Source: Flavobacterium celericrescens
Lineage (GTDB): Bacteria; Bacteroidota; Bacteroidia; Flavobacteriales; Flavobacteriaceae
NCBI RefSeq assembly: GCF_011392075.1
Contig: NZ_JAAJBV010000007.1
Location: forward strand, 1 to 64,000
Direction of reading: 5' to 3'
DNA: 64,000 bases
Each line of letters opens with the position of its first letter. The first letter of the stretch is position 1. The translations under genes and the position numbers were made by a program. Below, one piece after another: positions 28,033-36,806 of the stretch. The notes under the pieces were generated by a model. It ran no database searches. It was not told the origin of the DNA and saw nothing but the letters and a program-made list of their open reading frames with translations.

Positions 28033-28951
28033 TTCCATATTGATGATTCGTCCGGTAGCATTCCGTATGAACGAACAAACAGCGGTGAATAATTATTACC
28101 AAAAAGTATTAGATAATTTAACACCAACTTCGGTTAACGCAAAAGCACAAGAAGAATTTGATACTTTCGTTCAAAAGTTAAGAATGATTGGATTAAATGT
28201 TGTGGTAGTTGAAGATACATTAAGTCCAGATACACCAGATAGTATTTTTCCAAACAATTGGATTTCATTTCATGAAAATGGAGATGTAGTTTTATATCCA
28301 ATGTTTGCCGAAAATCGTCGTTTAGAAAGAAGAGAAGATGTTTTAGATCGTTTGGAAGATGAAGGTTTTGTAATCAACGAAATCATGGATTACACTTCAG
28401 CTGAAGAAGACGAAGTTTTCTTAGAAGGAACTGGAAGTATCGTTTTAGATAGAGCAAACGGAAAAGCATATTGTGCCTTATCTCCAAGAGCAGATGAAGA
28501 ATTATTCATCGAATTTTGTGAAGATTTCGAATTTACTCCTGTAATTTTTGAAGCCTTCCAAACGGTAAGCGGAGAAAGAAAACACATTTATCATACCAAT
28601 GTAATTATGTGTGTAGGCGAAACTTTTGCGGTTATTTGTGCAGATTGTATAGATGATAAAAAAGAACGCAAAATGGTCTTAGATAGCTTGAAAGGCGATG
28701 AAAAAGAAGTTATTCTTATCACTGAAGACCAAGTAAACAATTTCGCTGGAAATATGTTAGAAGTTAAAGGAACTGATGATAGAAGATATTTAATTATGAG
28801 CGCTTCAGCACATCAAAGTTTGACTAAAAAGCAAATTGCACAATTAGAAGAACATGTAACTATTGTAAGTTCAAGTTTAGATACCATTGAAGCTTGTGGT
28901 GGTGGAAGCGCGCGTTGTATGATGGCAGAAATTTTCTTGCCTAAAGAATAA
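28016..28951 (+). CDS. ctlX: Citrulline utilization hydrolase CtlX-type pentein enzyme
   Basis: A 311-residue pentein-fold enzyme of the CtlX group, linked in other bacteria to citrulline breakdown. It shows IRPVAFRMNEQT at the start and DSIFPNNWISFHENGDVVLYPM (about residues 76-97, the substrate-loop segment typical of CtlX). FLEGTGSIVLDR, His in KHIYHTNVIMC and the C-terminal Cys301 in GGGSARCMMAEI are also present. It overlaps the small upstream membrane-protein gene by 17 bp. A very strong bidirectional terminator follows. The assignment rests on family resemblance; the reaction has not been read from the sequence. Confidence 0.85.
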   Translation: MNQTTNSILMIRPVAFRMNEQTAVNNYYQKVLDNLTPTSVNAKAQEEFDTFVQKLRMIGLNVVVVEDTLSPDTPDSIFPNNWISFHENGDVVLYPMFAENRRLERREDVLDRLEDEGFVINEIMDYTSAEEDEVFLEGTGSIVLDRANGKAYCALSPRADEELFIEFCEDFEFTPVIFEAFQTVSGERKHIYHTNVIMCVGETFAVICADCIDDKKERKMVLDSLKGDEKEVILITEDQVNNFAGNMLEVKGTDDRRYLIMSASAHQSLTKKQIAQLEEHVTIVSSSLDTIEACGGGSARCMMAEIFLPKE

Positions 28952-28958
28952 TAATGCC

Positions 28959-29019
28959 GTCATTTCGAGTGGTTTTTAAGAGTGAAAATGCTAATTTTTG
29001 CTCTTAAAAATTGTATCGA
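28959..29019. repeat. Degenerate palindromic intergenic repeat unit
   Basis: After ctlX, TTTTTAAGAG (28973-28982) pairs with CTCTTAAAAA (29001-29010). Around it are the words TCATTTCGAG and TATCGAGAAC. Such 'CATTTCGAG ... ATCGAGAA' words recall dispersed REP-like elements of Bacteroidota intergenic DNA. Only this one copy is seen here, so its repeat status is inference. Confidence 0.4.
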
Positions 29020-29044
29020 GAACTATAGAAATAATACAATTTAA

Positions 29045-29093
29045 AAAAAAGAATCCCAAATTTCGAAGTATTCGGAATTTGGGATTCTTTTTT
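29045..29093. terminator. Long bidirectional terminator between ctlX and marC-like gene
   Basis: AAAAAAGAATCCCAAATTTCGAA (split: arm 29045-29067) pairs with arm 29071-29093 through about 23 bp with one wobble and a 3-base loop GTA. The A-run and T-run at its ends serve both convergent genes. Confidence 0.92.
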
Positions 29094-29106
29094 CTTAATT
29101 CAAAAA

Positions 29107-29748
29107 TTAAATTCCTCTTACAATACTCAAAACCGCACTGATAATGTATTGAATACCAATTGCAATCGTCAAAAAGCCAATGATTCTAGAAATAGCAACA
29201 ATTCCAGATGAACCTAAAATGTTTGCTAAATAGTGTGCACTTCTTAAAATAATATAGATTGCAAATGCAACTGTTAAAATGGCAATACAAGAGCTTACAA
29301 TTTCATAAGTTGAGATAACTTCTCCACTTTCTTTTAGTTCTTGATAGTAGGCAATCAATAATGAAATAGATCCTGGTCCAGCTAGCATTGGCATTGCTAA
29401 TGGTGTCAATGCGATATCATGACGATTTTCAACCTCTTTTTGCACCTTCTTATTAATTCCTTTGTTTTTGCTGAAATTTCCATTTAGTAAACCAAATCCA
29501 GAACTAGTAATGATTATTCCTCCAGCAATTCGAAGTGCAGTAATTGTGATGCCAAAAAAACTTAACACATATTGTCCAATAAAAAAGGATATTATCAATA
29601 TGATAAAAACATTAAATGATGTCAATAAGGATACTTTTGATCGTTCGGCTTTACTATAACCTTGTGTAAGTCCAACAAATATTGGAACAGTTCCAATTGG
29701 GTTTAGAACAGAAAATAAAGCAGCAAATAGATAAATAAATATTTCCAT
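29107..29748 (-). CDS. MarC family integral membrane protein
   Basis: A 213-residue inner-membrane protein with about six hydrophobic segments. It matches the MarC/UPF0056 family: FAALFSVLNPIGTVPIFVGLT at the start, IRLAGG-like LRIAGGIIITSSGFGLLNG near residues 68-86 and PLAMPMLAGPGSISLLIAY near 115-133. Its function is not settled in any organism. The start at 29748 (MEIFIYLF) is chosen over an in-frame ATG at 29808. A -7 box (TACATTTG, minus strand 29766-29759) lies between them, so the upstream ATG would not be transcribed from this promoter. Confidence 0.9.
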   Translation of the reverse strand: MEIFIYLFAALFSVLNPIGTVPIFVGLTQGYSKAERSKVSLLTSFNVFIILIISFFIGQYVLSFFGITITALRIAGGIIITSSGFGLLNGNFSKNKGINKKVQKEVENRHDIALTPLAMPMLAGPGSISLLIAYYQELKESGEVISTYEIVSSCIAILTVAFAIYIILRSAHYLANILGSSGIVAISRIIGFLTIAIGIQYIISAVLSIVRGI

Positions 29749-29758
29749 AGTTTTTTTG

Positions 29759-29766
29759 CAAATGTA
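29759..29766 (-). promoter_or_regulatory. -7 promoter element of the marC-like gene
   Basis: TACATTTG on the minus strand ends 10 bp before the ATG at 29748. It decides the start codon of the gene. No clear -33 is seen. Confidence 0.5.
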
Positions 29767-29858
29767 ATAGCGATTTTTTTGTAGGGTATTAAAATAATGT
29801 AATTTCAAAGTTATACTTATTATTTTAATTTACTAAATTTATGAAAAATATTATTCAA

Positions 29859-30215
29859 ATGAAAACATTAGTATTAGGAGCATCAACCAATAAAGAGCGT
29901 TATTCATATAAAGCTATTCATAACTTAGTGGATAAAAGCCATCAAGTAGTAGCCATAGGTTCAAAAAAGGGAATGGCATTTGATATTCCAATTGAAACAG
30001 ATAAAATAGATTTTCACGCTATTGATACTGTAACTATATATTTGAATCCAAAAGCTCAAGAAGAATATTATGACTATATTTTGTCATTAAAACCAAGACG
30101 TGTTATTTTTAATCCCGGCACTGAAAATCCAACTTTTTTTAAACTTCTTGAGGCAAATAATATTCAATATGAAGTAGCTTGTACTTTAGTATTATTGGCT
30201 ACAAATCAATATTAA
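29859..30215 (+). CDS. CoA-binding domain (Rossmann) protein
   Basis: A 118-residue single-domain protein of the CoA-binding family related to the succinyl-CoA synthetase alpha N-terminus. It has LVLGASTNKERYSYKAIHNL at the start, VTIYLNPKAQEEYYDYIL in the middle and RRVIFNPGTENPTFFKLLE (about residues 79-97), where the family usually binds the cofactor. The specific role is unknown. An ATG six codons earlier (29841) overlaps a near-consensus -7 box (TAAATTTA 29834-29841), so 29859 is preferred. Its TAA stop overlaps the stop of the convergent symporter gene in the palindrome TTAA. Confidence 0.8.
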   Translation: MKTLVLGASTNKERYSYKAIHNLVDKSHQVVAIGSKKGMAFDIPIETDKIDFHAIDTVTIYLNPKAQEEYYDYILSLKPRRVIFNPGTENPTFFKLLEANNIQYEVACTLVLLATNQY

Positions 30216-31708
30216 AATTTTGTTTGCCCAGTTGCTGGTTTACTGATTAAAAATAAACCTATAAAAGTAATCAATCCATTTACAATAATTAGTTCATTAT
30301 CAAAAACATAATCACCAAATAAATCGGTTGAATATGTAGATATAAAAAAGCAAATTGCAGGTGAAATTACACAAATTAAAGGCACTAATTTATCGTTAAC
30401 TGTTTTGGATTTTACAAATAGACCAAAAGCATATAATCCTAAAAGTGGGCCATAGGTATAAGAGGCAATTTTAAAAATCATTTTAACTACTGAAGCATCA
30501 TTAACAGCGTTAAAAAATACAATTACCAAAAACATTAACAACGAAAAGCCTAAGTGAACAGCATGTCTTTTGCGAACAATATTTGGACTATTTAAGTTTT
30601 CACTTTTGTCCATGCCTAAAAAATCAACGCAAAAAGAGGTAGTTAAAGCTGTTAAAGCAGAATCGGTTGTAGCAAAAGTAGCCGCGGTTAATCCTAATAA
30701 AAAAACTATTGCGGGAATTAACCCTAATGATTTTAAAGCAATTTCAGGAAATAAAAAATCTGTTCTAGCAACACCATCAACCACAGGAACTTGAATGCCG
30801 TTTTTTTCTGCAAATAAATAAAGAAGGGCACCAACACTCAAAAAGAAAATATTGATAATTACAAAAATTCCGGTAAAGGTGAACATGTTTTTTTGTGCCT
30901 CGCCTATAGTAGCACAGCTCAAATTCTTTTGCATTAAGTCTTGGTCAAGCCCAACCATAGCAATAGTTACAAAAATTCCACCCAAAACTTGTTTCCAAAA
31001 ATAATTTCCTTTTAAAAAATCTTCAAAGAAGAAAACTTTTGAATATTGACTTTCTTTTACAGTTTCAAAGGCTTGTAAAAAGCTTAAATCTAAACTTTTG
31101 CAAATAAAAATAATGGTTAAAAATACCGAAGAAACTAAGAAAAAAGTTTGTAAAGTATCTGTAATAATGATTGTTTTTAATCCACCTCTATAGGTGTATG
31201 CAAATATTAATGCTAATGAAATCAATACTGTTAGAGCAAACGGAATTTTGTAATAATCAAAAACATAACGTTGTAAAACAATAACTACTAAGTATAATCT
31301 AAATGCCGAGCCAATTGTTCTACTAATCAAAAAAATAGAAGCGGCCGTTTTGTAACTTACTATTCCTAAGCGTTGTTCAATATAACCGTAAATTGAAGTT
31401 AAATTCATGCGATAGTACAGTGGTAATAGTACTTTAGCAATAATTAAAAAACCAATAGCATTTCCAAGTACAAACTGAAAATATTTGAATTGCAAATCAG
31501 GATTTCCTACTTCGCCAGGGACCGAAATAAAAGTTACGCCAGATAGTGCTGTTCCTATCATTCCAAAAGCAACTAAATACCATTTTGAGTTTTTATTTGC
31601 TTTAAAAAAAGCTTCATTTCCACTATCTTTTCTACTTACAAAATGGGAGATGATAAATAATAAACCAAAGTAAATTATGATTAATGATAAAATTGCAAAT
31701 GGACTCAT
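30212..31708 (-). CDS. Sodium:solute symporter family (SSS) transporter
   Basis: A 498-residue inner-membrane protein with about 13 hydrophobic segments, consistent with the sodium:solute symporter (SSSF) fold. Visible family stretches are ALSGVTFISVPGEVG (about 56-70), the LIFAYTYRGGLKTIIITDTLQ segment, and VFLLGLTAATFATTDSALTALT in the later part with the TDSAL sodium-site-like motif. The C-terminus after residue 480 is short and polar. The substrate is not deducible; relatives carry sugars, amino acids, nucleosides or sialic acid. It is divergent from recR and its stop overlaps that of the convergent CoA-binding gene. Confidence 0.92.
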   Translation of the reverse strand: MSPFAILSLIIIYFGLLFIISHFVSRKDSGNEAFFKANKNSKWYLVAFGMIGTALSGVTFISVPGEVGNPDLQFKYFQFVLGNAIGFLIIAKVLLPLYYRMNLTSIYGYIEQRLGIVSYKTAASIFLISRTIGSAFRLYLVVIVLQRYVFDYYKIPFALTVLISLALIFAYTYRGGLKTIIITDTLQTFFLVSSVFLTIIFICKSLDLSFLQAFETVKESQYSKVFFFEDFLKGNYFWKQVLGGIFVTIAMVGLDQDLMQKNLSCATIGEAQKNMFTFTGIFVIINIFFLSVGALLYLFAEKNGIQVPVVDGVARTDFLFPEIALKSLGLIPAIVFLLGLTAATFATTDSALTALTTSFCVDFLGMDKSENLNSPNIVRKRHAVHLGFSLLMFLVIVFFNAVNDASVVKMIFKIASYTYGPLLGLYAFGLFVKSKTVNDKLVPLICVISPAICFFISTYSTDLFGDYVFDNELIIVNGLITFIGLFLISKPATGQTKF

Positions 31709-31787
31709 TTTTTATATTAATTTTTGTTGGTGGCAATTTACATAAATAATCTTCAAAAAATCAAATTATCTAAACCTCAAAATTTGT

Positions 31788-31795
31788 TACTTTTG
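31788..31795 (+). promoter_or_regulatory. -7 promoter element of recR
   Basis: TACTTTTG ends 4 bp before the recR ATG, the same geometry as in front of rlmB. Transcription would begin at or very near the start codon. Confidence 0.55.
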
Positions 31796-31799
31796 TACC

Positions 31800-32417
31800 A
31801 TGGAATTGCCTTCAAAATTATTAGAAAATGCGGTCAACGAGATGTCTCAATTGCCAGGAATTGGTAAAAGAACGGCATTACGATTGGTATTACATCTATT
31901 AAAACAACCTGTAGAGCAAACTGAGGAACTTACAACTGCACTAGAAAACATGCGAAAAGACATTCAATTTTGCAAAAAGTGTCATACAATTTCTGATGCC
32001 GAAGTTTGTATAATTTGTTCAAATCCTGCGAGAGATAAGTCAATTATTTGTGTTGTTGAAGATGTTAGAGATGTAATGGCTATTGAAAACACAAATATGT
32101 TCAAAGGCGTTTATCATGTGCTTGGAGGCAAAATTTCTCCAATTGAAGGAGTTGGTCCAAGTCAACTGAAAATTACATCATTAGTTGAAAAAGTAAAAGA
32201 AGGAACTATTTCTGAAATTATTTTTGCTTTAAGCTCAACAATGGAAGGAGATACAACTAATTTTTACATTTATAAACAAATCAAAGAGTATCAAATCAAA
32301 ACTTCTACAATAGCACGCGGAATCGCTGTGGGTGACGAATTAGAATATGCAGATGAAGTTACTTTAGGTAGAAGTTTGTTAAACAGAATTCCATTTGAAA
32401 CTTCAATCAAGCAATAA
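31800..32417 (+). CDS. recR: Recombination protein RecR
   Basis: DNA gap-repair protein that works with RecO and RecF to load RecA. The 205-residue protein has the N-terminal helix-hairpin-helix ([21 protein letters not shown], about residues 13-33) and the zinc finger with Cys pairs in [20 protein letters not shown]. The Toprim domain begins [14 protein letters not shown], and [17 protein letters not shown] follows. It is monocistronic, between a divergent transporter and the glycan locus. Confidence 0.98.
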   Translation: MELPSKLLENAVNEMSQLPGIGKRTALRLVLHLLKQPVEQTEELTTALENMRKDIQFCKKCHTISDAEVCIICSNPARDKSIICVVEDVRDVMAIENTNMFKGVYHVLGGKISPIEGVGPSQLKITSLVEKVKEGTISEIIFALSSTMEGDTTNFYIYKQIKEYQIKTSTIARGIAVGDELEYADEVTLGRSLLNRIPFETSIKQ

Positions 32418-32473
32418 TTGATGAAATTTGCATCAAATTGTTATAATCACTTCGTTATTTTAATTGTAAAAAC

Positions 32474-32481
32474 TATATTTG
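32474..32481 (+). promoter_or_regulatory. -7 promoter element at the start of the glycan locus
   Basis: TATATTTG lies 76 bp before the first wza-type ATG. No -33 TTG at standard spacing is visible. The leader of about 70 nt has no obvious strong hairpin. Confidence 0.45.
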
Positions 32482-32557
32482 TTTCCTAAAATAGTATAGG
32501 TTTTTTAGTTTTATAGCTAAGTAAAATAAATTCCCTAACTTTTATGTTATTTATCTG

Positions 32558-33343
32558 ATGAAAAAAATAATTGTTTTTGCTATAATTGCTTCTTTATTTG
32601 CGTCTTGTATTCCAAATAAAGATTTGGTTTATCTACAAAATAAAGGTACAAATTCTAGTGCAATTGAAGTAACTCAAGAAGCTTCAAAGCCATATCGAGT
32701 TCAAACAAACGATATTATCACCATTTCAATAAAAGCACTTGATCAAAAATTGGTCGATATGTTTAATCCATCAGAATCGGGTTCGACAGAAACTTCTCAA
32801 CAAGGACTATATTTTAAAGGCTTTACGGTTGATGATCATGGTAACATTAGAATTCCAGTTTTAGGAGAATTAAACGTATTAGGTTTTACCTTAGATGAGA
32901 TAAGACAAAAAGTCGAAAAACAATTATTGGACGAATATTTTAAAGCGGAAGCTAATATTTTTGTAACAGTTAAATTAGCTGGATTGCGTTATACTATCAA
33001 TGGCGAAATAGGTTCACCAGGTACAAATGTTTTATATCAAGATAGAGCAACAATTATGGAGGCAATCGCAAATTCTGGAGATATTACAATTACCGGAAAT
33101 AGAAAAGAGGTTCAGATTATTAGAAAATTTCCTCATGGTTTTGAAACGCATTCTATAGATTTAACAGATGCAAAATCTATGAATTCTCCATATTTTTATA
33201 TTCAACCAAACGATTATATCATCGTTAAACCATTGAAACAAAAATCATGGGGAACAGGAACTACAGGAGTACAAACTGTAGCAACTATAGTTTCAGCACT
33301 TTCATTGGTAACCACTGCAATTCTGTTAAGTAAAAATCTATAA
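32558..33343 (+). CDS. wza: Wza-type polysaccharide export outer-membrane lipoprotein (copy 1)
   Basis: Outer-membrane export protein through which capsule or exopolysaccharide leaves the cell. The 261-residue precursor has a lipoprotein signal with lipobox LFASC (Cys17). The Poly_export domain (about 45-145, YRVQTNDIITISIKALD) and a SLBB-type domain (YTINGEIGSPGTNVLYQD) follow. A C-terminal hydrophobic helix (VATIVSALSLVTTAILL) may span the outer membrane as in Wza. It is followed 6 bp later by a Wzc-type kinase. A second wza-wzc pair lies at 55833-58971. Confidence 0.92.
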   Translation: MKKIIVFAIIASLFASCIPNKDLVYLQNKGTNSSAIEVTQEASKPYRVQTNDIITISIKALDQKLVDMFNPSESGSTETSQQGLYFKGFTVDDHGNIRIPVLGELNVLGFTLDEIRQKVEKQLLDEYFKAEANIFVTVKLAGLRYTINGEIGSPGTNVLYQDRATIMEAIANSGDITITGNRKEVQIIRKFPHGFETHSIDLTDAKSMNSPYFYIQPNDYIIVKPLKQKSWGTGTTGVQTVATIVSALSLVTTAILLSKNL

Positions 33344-33349
33344 TTAATT

Positions 33350-35806
33350 ATGTTAGATACAAAAGATTTTAATTTTTTTGAGTCACAAAACAGCTTTGAT
33401 TTTAAAGGATTTCTTTTAAAAATTTTAAGTTATTGGAAGTGGTTTGTATTATCTTTGATAATAACTTTTCTAATTGCATATAATGTAAATATTAGAAAGG
33501 AGAAGATTTATGGAATGGAATCTTTAATTGTAGTTGAAGATCAAAATAATCCATTTTTTACTTCAAATACAAGTTTAGTTTTCAATTGGGGAGGAACATC
33601 AGATAAAGTGCAAACCATTATTACTTCCTTAAAATCTCGTTCACATAATGAAGTTGTTGTTGATAAATTGCAATATTATATCAAGTATTTAAGAAAAGGT
33701 AAATACTATTTTCAAGATGCCTATGGAGAAGTTCCTTTCTATGTAAAAATTGATAAAAGTAAAGGACAACTTTTTGCAAGACCTATCAAAGTTAAATTTG
33801 TTAGTCCAACACAGTTTGAAATTAGCGTAGATTTTGAAGAAGCAACTTCGGTTCCGTTGATGCATTATGCTGATTTGTCTACAACTAATTTTGCTGTTGG
33901 AAATAAAGAATTTAAAAAAGTATTTAAAGTTGGGGAGCAAATTAACCTTCCATTTTTACATTTAATAGTTGAAGTCAAACCAGAAGCTTTTGATTATGTA
34001 AATGCTGAATATTATTTGCAATTTGACGATTTTAATGCAACTGTAGGTGCTTACAGAGGAATTGATGTTTCTGCGGATGTAAAAGCTTTATCTGTTGTAA
34101 GACTGCAACTTGAAGGCTCAAATAAGTATCGATTGGTTGAATATTTAAATGCAACAGTTGATGTTTTAAGAAAAAATCAATTAGACAGTAAAAATCTTTT
34201 TGCTAATAATACCATTAATTTTATTGATAGTACATTAGTTGAAATGGAAGGTCAAATAAAAGATGCAGAAGGCGAGTTGAAGGCATTTAGAAAAGGTAAA
34301 AATGTTTTTGACTTAGAAGAAGAAGGTGGTTCAATACTTTCTGAAAAGCTATCAACTTATGATATTCAAAAAGATGAAATTGATAGAAAAATTGCTTATT
34401 ACAATCTTTTAAAAAATTATTTAGTCAAAAGTACAGATTATTCTAAATTACCTGCTCCAACTGTTGCTGGGATTGATGATCCAAATATTATTGGAAATGT
34501 TTCAAGATTAATCCAACTTTCTGCTGAACGTTCAAAAATGGCATATTCAGTAAAAAATAAAGGAATGTTTACTGATTTTGATGTGCAAATGGAGGCTGTT
34601 AAAAATGTGCTTCTAGAAAATATTGCTAGCTCAAAAAGTGCTTTGATGATTGATTTATCAATTGTAAATAAAAATATAGGTCTTGCAGAAAGCCAAGCGA
34701 GTTTATTGCCTGAACAAAAACAAGAACATTTAAAAATCACTAGAAAATACAATCTAAAAGACAAAATTTATAGCACTTTTCTAGAAAAACGAAGCGAGGC
34801 TGAAATTGTTAAAGCAGCTAATATTTCTGATATCAATTTTTTAGATAGAGCAAAAGACGTTGGAGGCGGACTAAGAGGTCCAAAAACAAGTATTAACTAT
34901 ATTTTAGCTGCGCTTTTAGGTTTTTTAATCCCATTAGTAATTGTATTTATTATTACGCTTTTAGATAATAATATTAATAGTGTTGAAGATATTCAAAAAT
35001 TAACAAAAATTCCTGTAATTGGTGTCATTGGGAAAAAGAATACAGACAACAACTTATCCGTTTTTGAAAAACCAAAATCACCTTTGGCAGAATCATTTAG
35101 AGCCATTCGTTCTTCACTTCAGTTTTTGTATAAAAAACAACAAAAAGAAGGAGCAAAAATATTAATGCTAACCTCATCAGTGAGTGGTGAAGGTAAAACA
35201 TTTTGTTCTATCAATTTAGCTACAGTTTTTGCTTTAAGCGAAAAGAAAACAGTAATTGTTGGTTTAGATTTAAGAAAACCTAGAATTTTTGGAGATTTTA
35301 ATATTGATAATATAACTGGGGTCGTGAATTATCTTATTGGACAAAAAACAATTGATGAAGTTGTTCAAAAAACACATATTCCATTTTTAGATGTGATTCC
35401 TTCAGGACCAATTCCTCCTAATCCAGCAGAATTATTAATGGGAGAGTCTATGGCGGAAATGATTGAAGAATTAAAACAAAAATATGATTACATAATTTTG
35501 GATACTCCACCAGTTGGTTTGGTTTCTGATGCATTAGAATTGGCACATTTTTGTGATGCAACACTTTATGTAACAAGACAAAGTTTTACCAAAAAAGGAA
35601 TGTTAAGCGTTGTAAATGAGAAACATAAACGCGGTGAATTACATAATATTAGTGTCCTTTTTAATGGTTTTCAAAACAAAGCAAAATATGGTTACGGTTA
35701 TGGGTATGGCTACGGTTACGGGTATGGAGCTTATGGAGAAGGTTATCATGATGATAAAATAGAACCAAAAGGTTGGAAAAAAATTCTTGAAAAATTTAAG
35801 AAATAA
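33350..35806 (+). CDS. wzc: Wzc-type polysaccharide co-polymerase / tyrosine autokinase (copy 1)
   Basis: Inner-membrane chain-length regulator and bacterial tyrosine kinase that gates export with Wza. The 818 residues show a first TM segment near 24-44 and a long periplasmic Wzz/GNVR region with coiled coils. A second TM near 518-540 precedes the cytosolic kinase with Walker A SVSGEGKTF (about 609-617), Walker A' VVGLDLRKPR and Walker B YIILDTPPVG. The C-terminus has seven Tyr-Gly dipeptides in a row (DNA 35687-35728), then AYGEGY, a Tyr cluster for autophosphorylation. The cognate phosphatase is probably the PHP protein at 58972-59706. Confidence 0.95.
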   Translation: MLDTKDFNFFESQNSFDFKGFLLKILSYWKWFVLSLIITFLIAYNVNIRKEKIYGMESLIVVEDQNNPFFTSNTSLVFNWGGTSDKVQTIITSLKSRSHNEVVVDKLQYYIKYLRKGKYYFQDAYGEVPFYVKIDKSKGQLFARPIKVKFVSPTQFEISVDFEEATSVPLMHYADLSTTNFAVGNKEFKKVFKVGEQINLPFLHLIVEVKPEAFDYVNAEYYLQFDDFNATVGAYRGIDVSADVKALSVVRLQLEGSNKYRLVEYLNATVDVLRKNQLDSKNLFANNTINFIDSTLVEMEGQIKDAEGELKAFRKGKNVFDLEEEGGSILSEKLSTYDIQKDEIDRKIAYYNLLKNYLVKSTDYSKLPAPTVAGIDDPNIIGNVSRLIQLSAERSKMAYSVKNKGMFTDFDVQMEAVKNVLLENIASSKSALMIDLSIVNKNIGLAESQASLLPEQKQEHLKITRKYNLKDKIYSTFLEKRSEAEIVKAANISDINFLDRAKDVGGGLRGPKTSINYILAALLGFLIPLVIVFIITLLDNNINSVEDIQKLTKIPVIGVIGKKNTDNNLSVFEKPKSPLAESFRAIRSSLQFLYKKQQKEGAKILMLTSSVSGEGKTFCSINLATVFALSEKKTVIVGLDLRKPRIFGDFNIDNITGVVNYLIGQKTIDEVVQKTHIPFLDVIPSGPIPPNPAELLMGESMAEMIEELKQKYDYIILDTPPVGLVSDALELAHFCDATLYVTRQSFTKKGMLSVVNEKHKRGELHNISVLFNGFQNKAKYGYGYGYGYGYGYGAYGEGYHDDKIEPKGWKKILEKFKK

Positions 35807-35813
35807 GAAGCAA

Positions 35814-36797
35814 ATGACAAGAATAGTTGATAAAAAAATATTGATTACAGGTGGAGCGGGTTTTATCGGTTCAAATCTTTGTAACTATTTTTTAGAAAAC
35901 AATATCGTGGTTTGCTTAGATAATTTCTCTACAGGACATAGATACAATATTGAGCATTTACTTTCTAATCCAAATTTCACGTTGATTGAAGGAGATATTA
36001 GAAATTTTGAAACTTGTGAAAAAGCAGTTTCAGGAATTGATTATGTACTTCATGAAGCTGCATTGGGTAGTGTGCCTCGTTCAATTAATGATCCTATCAC
36101 TTCAAACGCGGTAAATGTTTCGGGATTTTTAAACATGTTGACAGCTGCCAGAAATGCAAATGTTAAGCGTTTTATATATGCTGCAAGTTCATCTACTTAT
36201 GGTGATTCTGAAAAATTACCAAAAATTGAGGAGGTTATTGGAAAACCACTTTCGCCTTATGCTGTTACTAAATATGTAAATGAATTGTATGCAGATGTGT
36301 TTAGTAAAACCTATGGAATTGAAACAATAGGATTGCGTTATTTTAACGTTTTTGGAAGAAATCAAGATCCAAATGGCGCTTATGCAGCAGTAATTCCTAA
36401 ATTTGTAGCCCAATTTTTAAATCATGAAAGTCCAGTTATTAATGGTGATGGTAATTTTTCTCGAGATTTTACTTACATCGATAACGTGATTCAAATGAAT
36501 GAATTGGCTATGTTGACAGAAAATCCAGAGGCAATAAATACAGTTTATAATACTGCTTTTGGTGAAAGAACAACTTTAAATGAGTTAGTAAATTCATTAA
36601 AAGAGTTTTTGTCAAAACATGATGAAGAAATCGCGAATGTTCCCATCATTTATGGAGCAAATAGAGTTGGAGATATTCCTCACTCGTTAGCAAGTATTGA
36701 AAAAGCAAAAAAACTACTAAATTACCAACCAAAGTTCTCCATGAGAGATGGTTTGAAAGAAGCGGTAAATTGGTATTGGAATAATTTAAAAAAATAA
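35814..36797 (+). CDS. wbpP: UDP-N-acetylglucosamine 4-epimerase-like SDR (WbpP/TviC type)
   Basis: Extended SDR enzyme interconverting UDP-GlcNAc and UDP-GalNAc or their uronic acids. The 327 residues have the NAD site TGGAGFIGSNL (about residues 13-23), the catalytic SSSTYGDS (Ser/Thr) and YAVTKYVNEL (Tyr and Lys). LRYFNVFGRNQDPNGAYAAV is typical of the WbpP/TviC group. A frame open further upstream overlaps wzc and is discarded in favour of the ATG at 35814. Followed by two nucleotide-sugar dehydrogenases, it probably feeds UDP-GalNAc to the TviB-like enzyme. Confidence 0.88.
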   Translation: MTRIVDKKILITGGAGFIGSNLCNYFLENNIVVCLDNFSTGHRYNIEHLLSNPNFTLIEGDIRNFETCEKAVSGIDYVLHEAALGSVPRSINDPITSNAVNVSGFLNMLTAARNANVKRFIYAASSSTYGDSEKLPKIEEVIGKPLSPYAVTKYVNELYADVFSKTYGIETIGLRYFNVFGRNQDPNGAYAAVIPKFVAQFLNHESPVINGDGNFSRDFTYIDNVIQMNELAMLTENPEAINTVYNTAFGERTTLNELVNSLKEFLSKHDEEIANVPIIYGANRVGDIPHSLASIEKAKKLLNYQPKFSMRDGLKEAVNWYWNNLKK

Positions 36798-36806
36798 ATT
36801 TATATA

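Noticed and set aside
29748..29808. Longer start for the MarC-like protein
   Set aside because: The extra 20 residues are polar and upstream of the -7 box, and the MarC family begins at MEIFIYLF-like sequence.
32418..32557. tRNA or small RNA gene between recR and wza
   Set aside because: No cloverleaf pairing and no terminator pair was found; only a -7 box is supported.
35787..35813. Upstream TTG extension of the WbpP-like gene
   Set aside because: It lies inside wzc, and the ATG at 35814 directly precedes the conserved Rossmann start.
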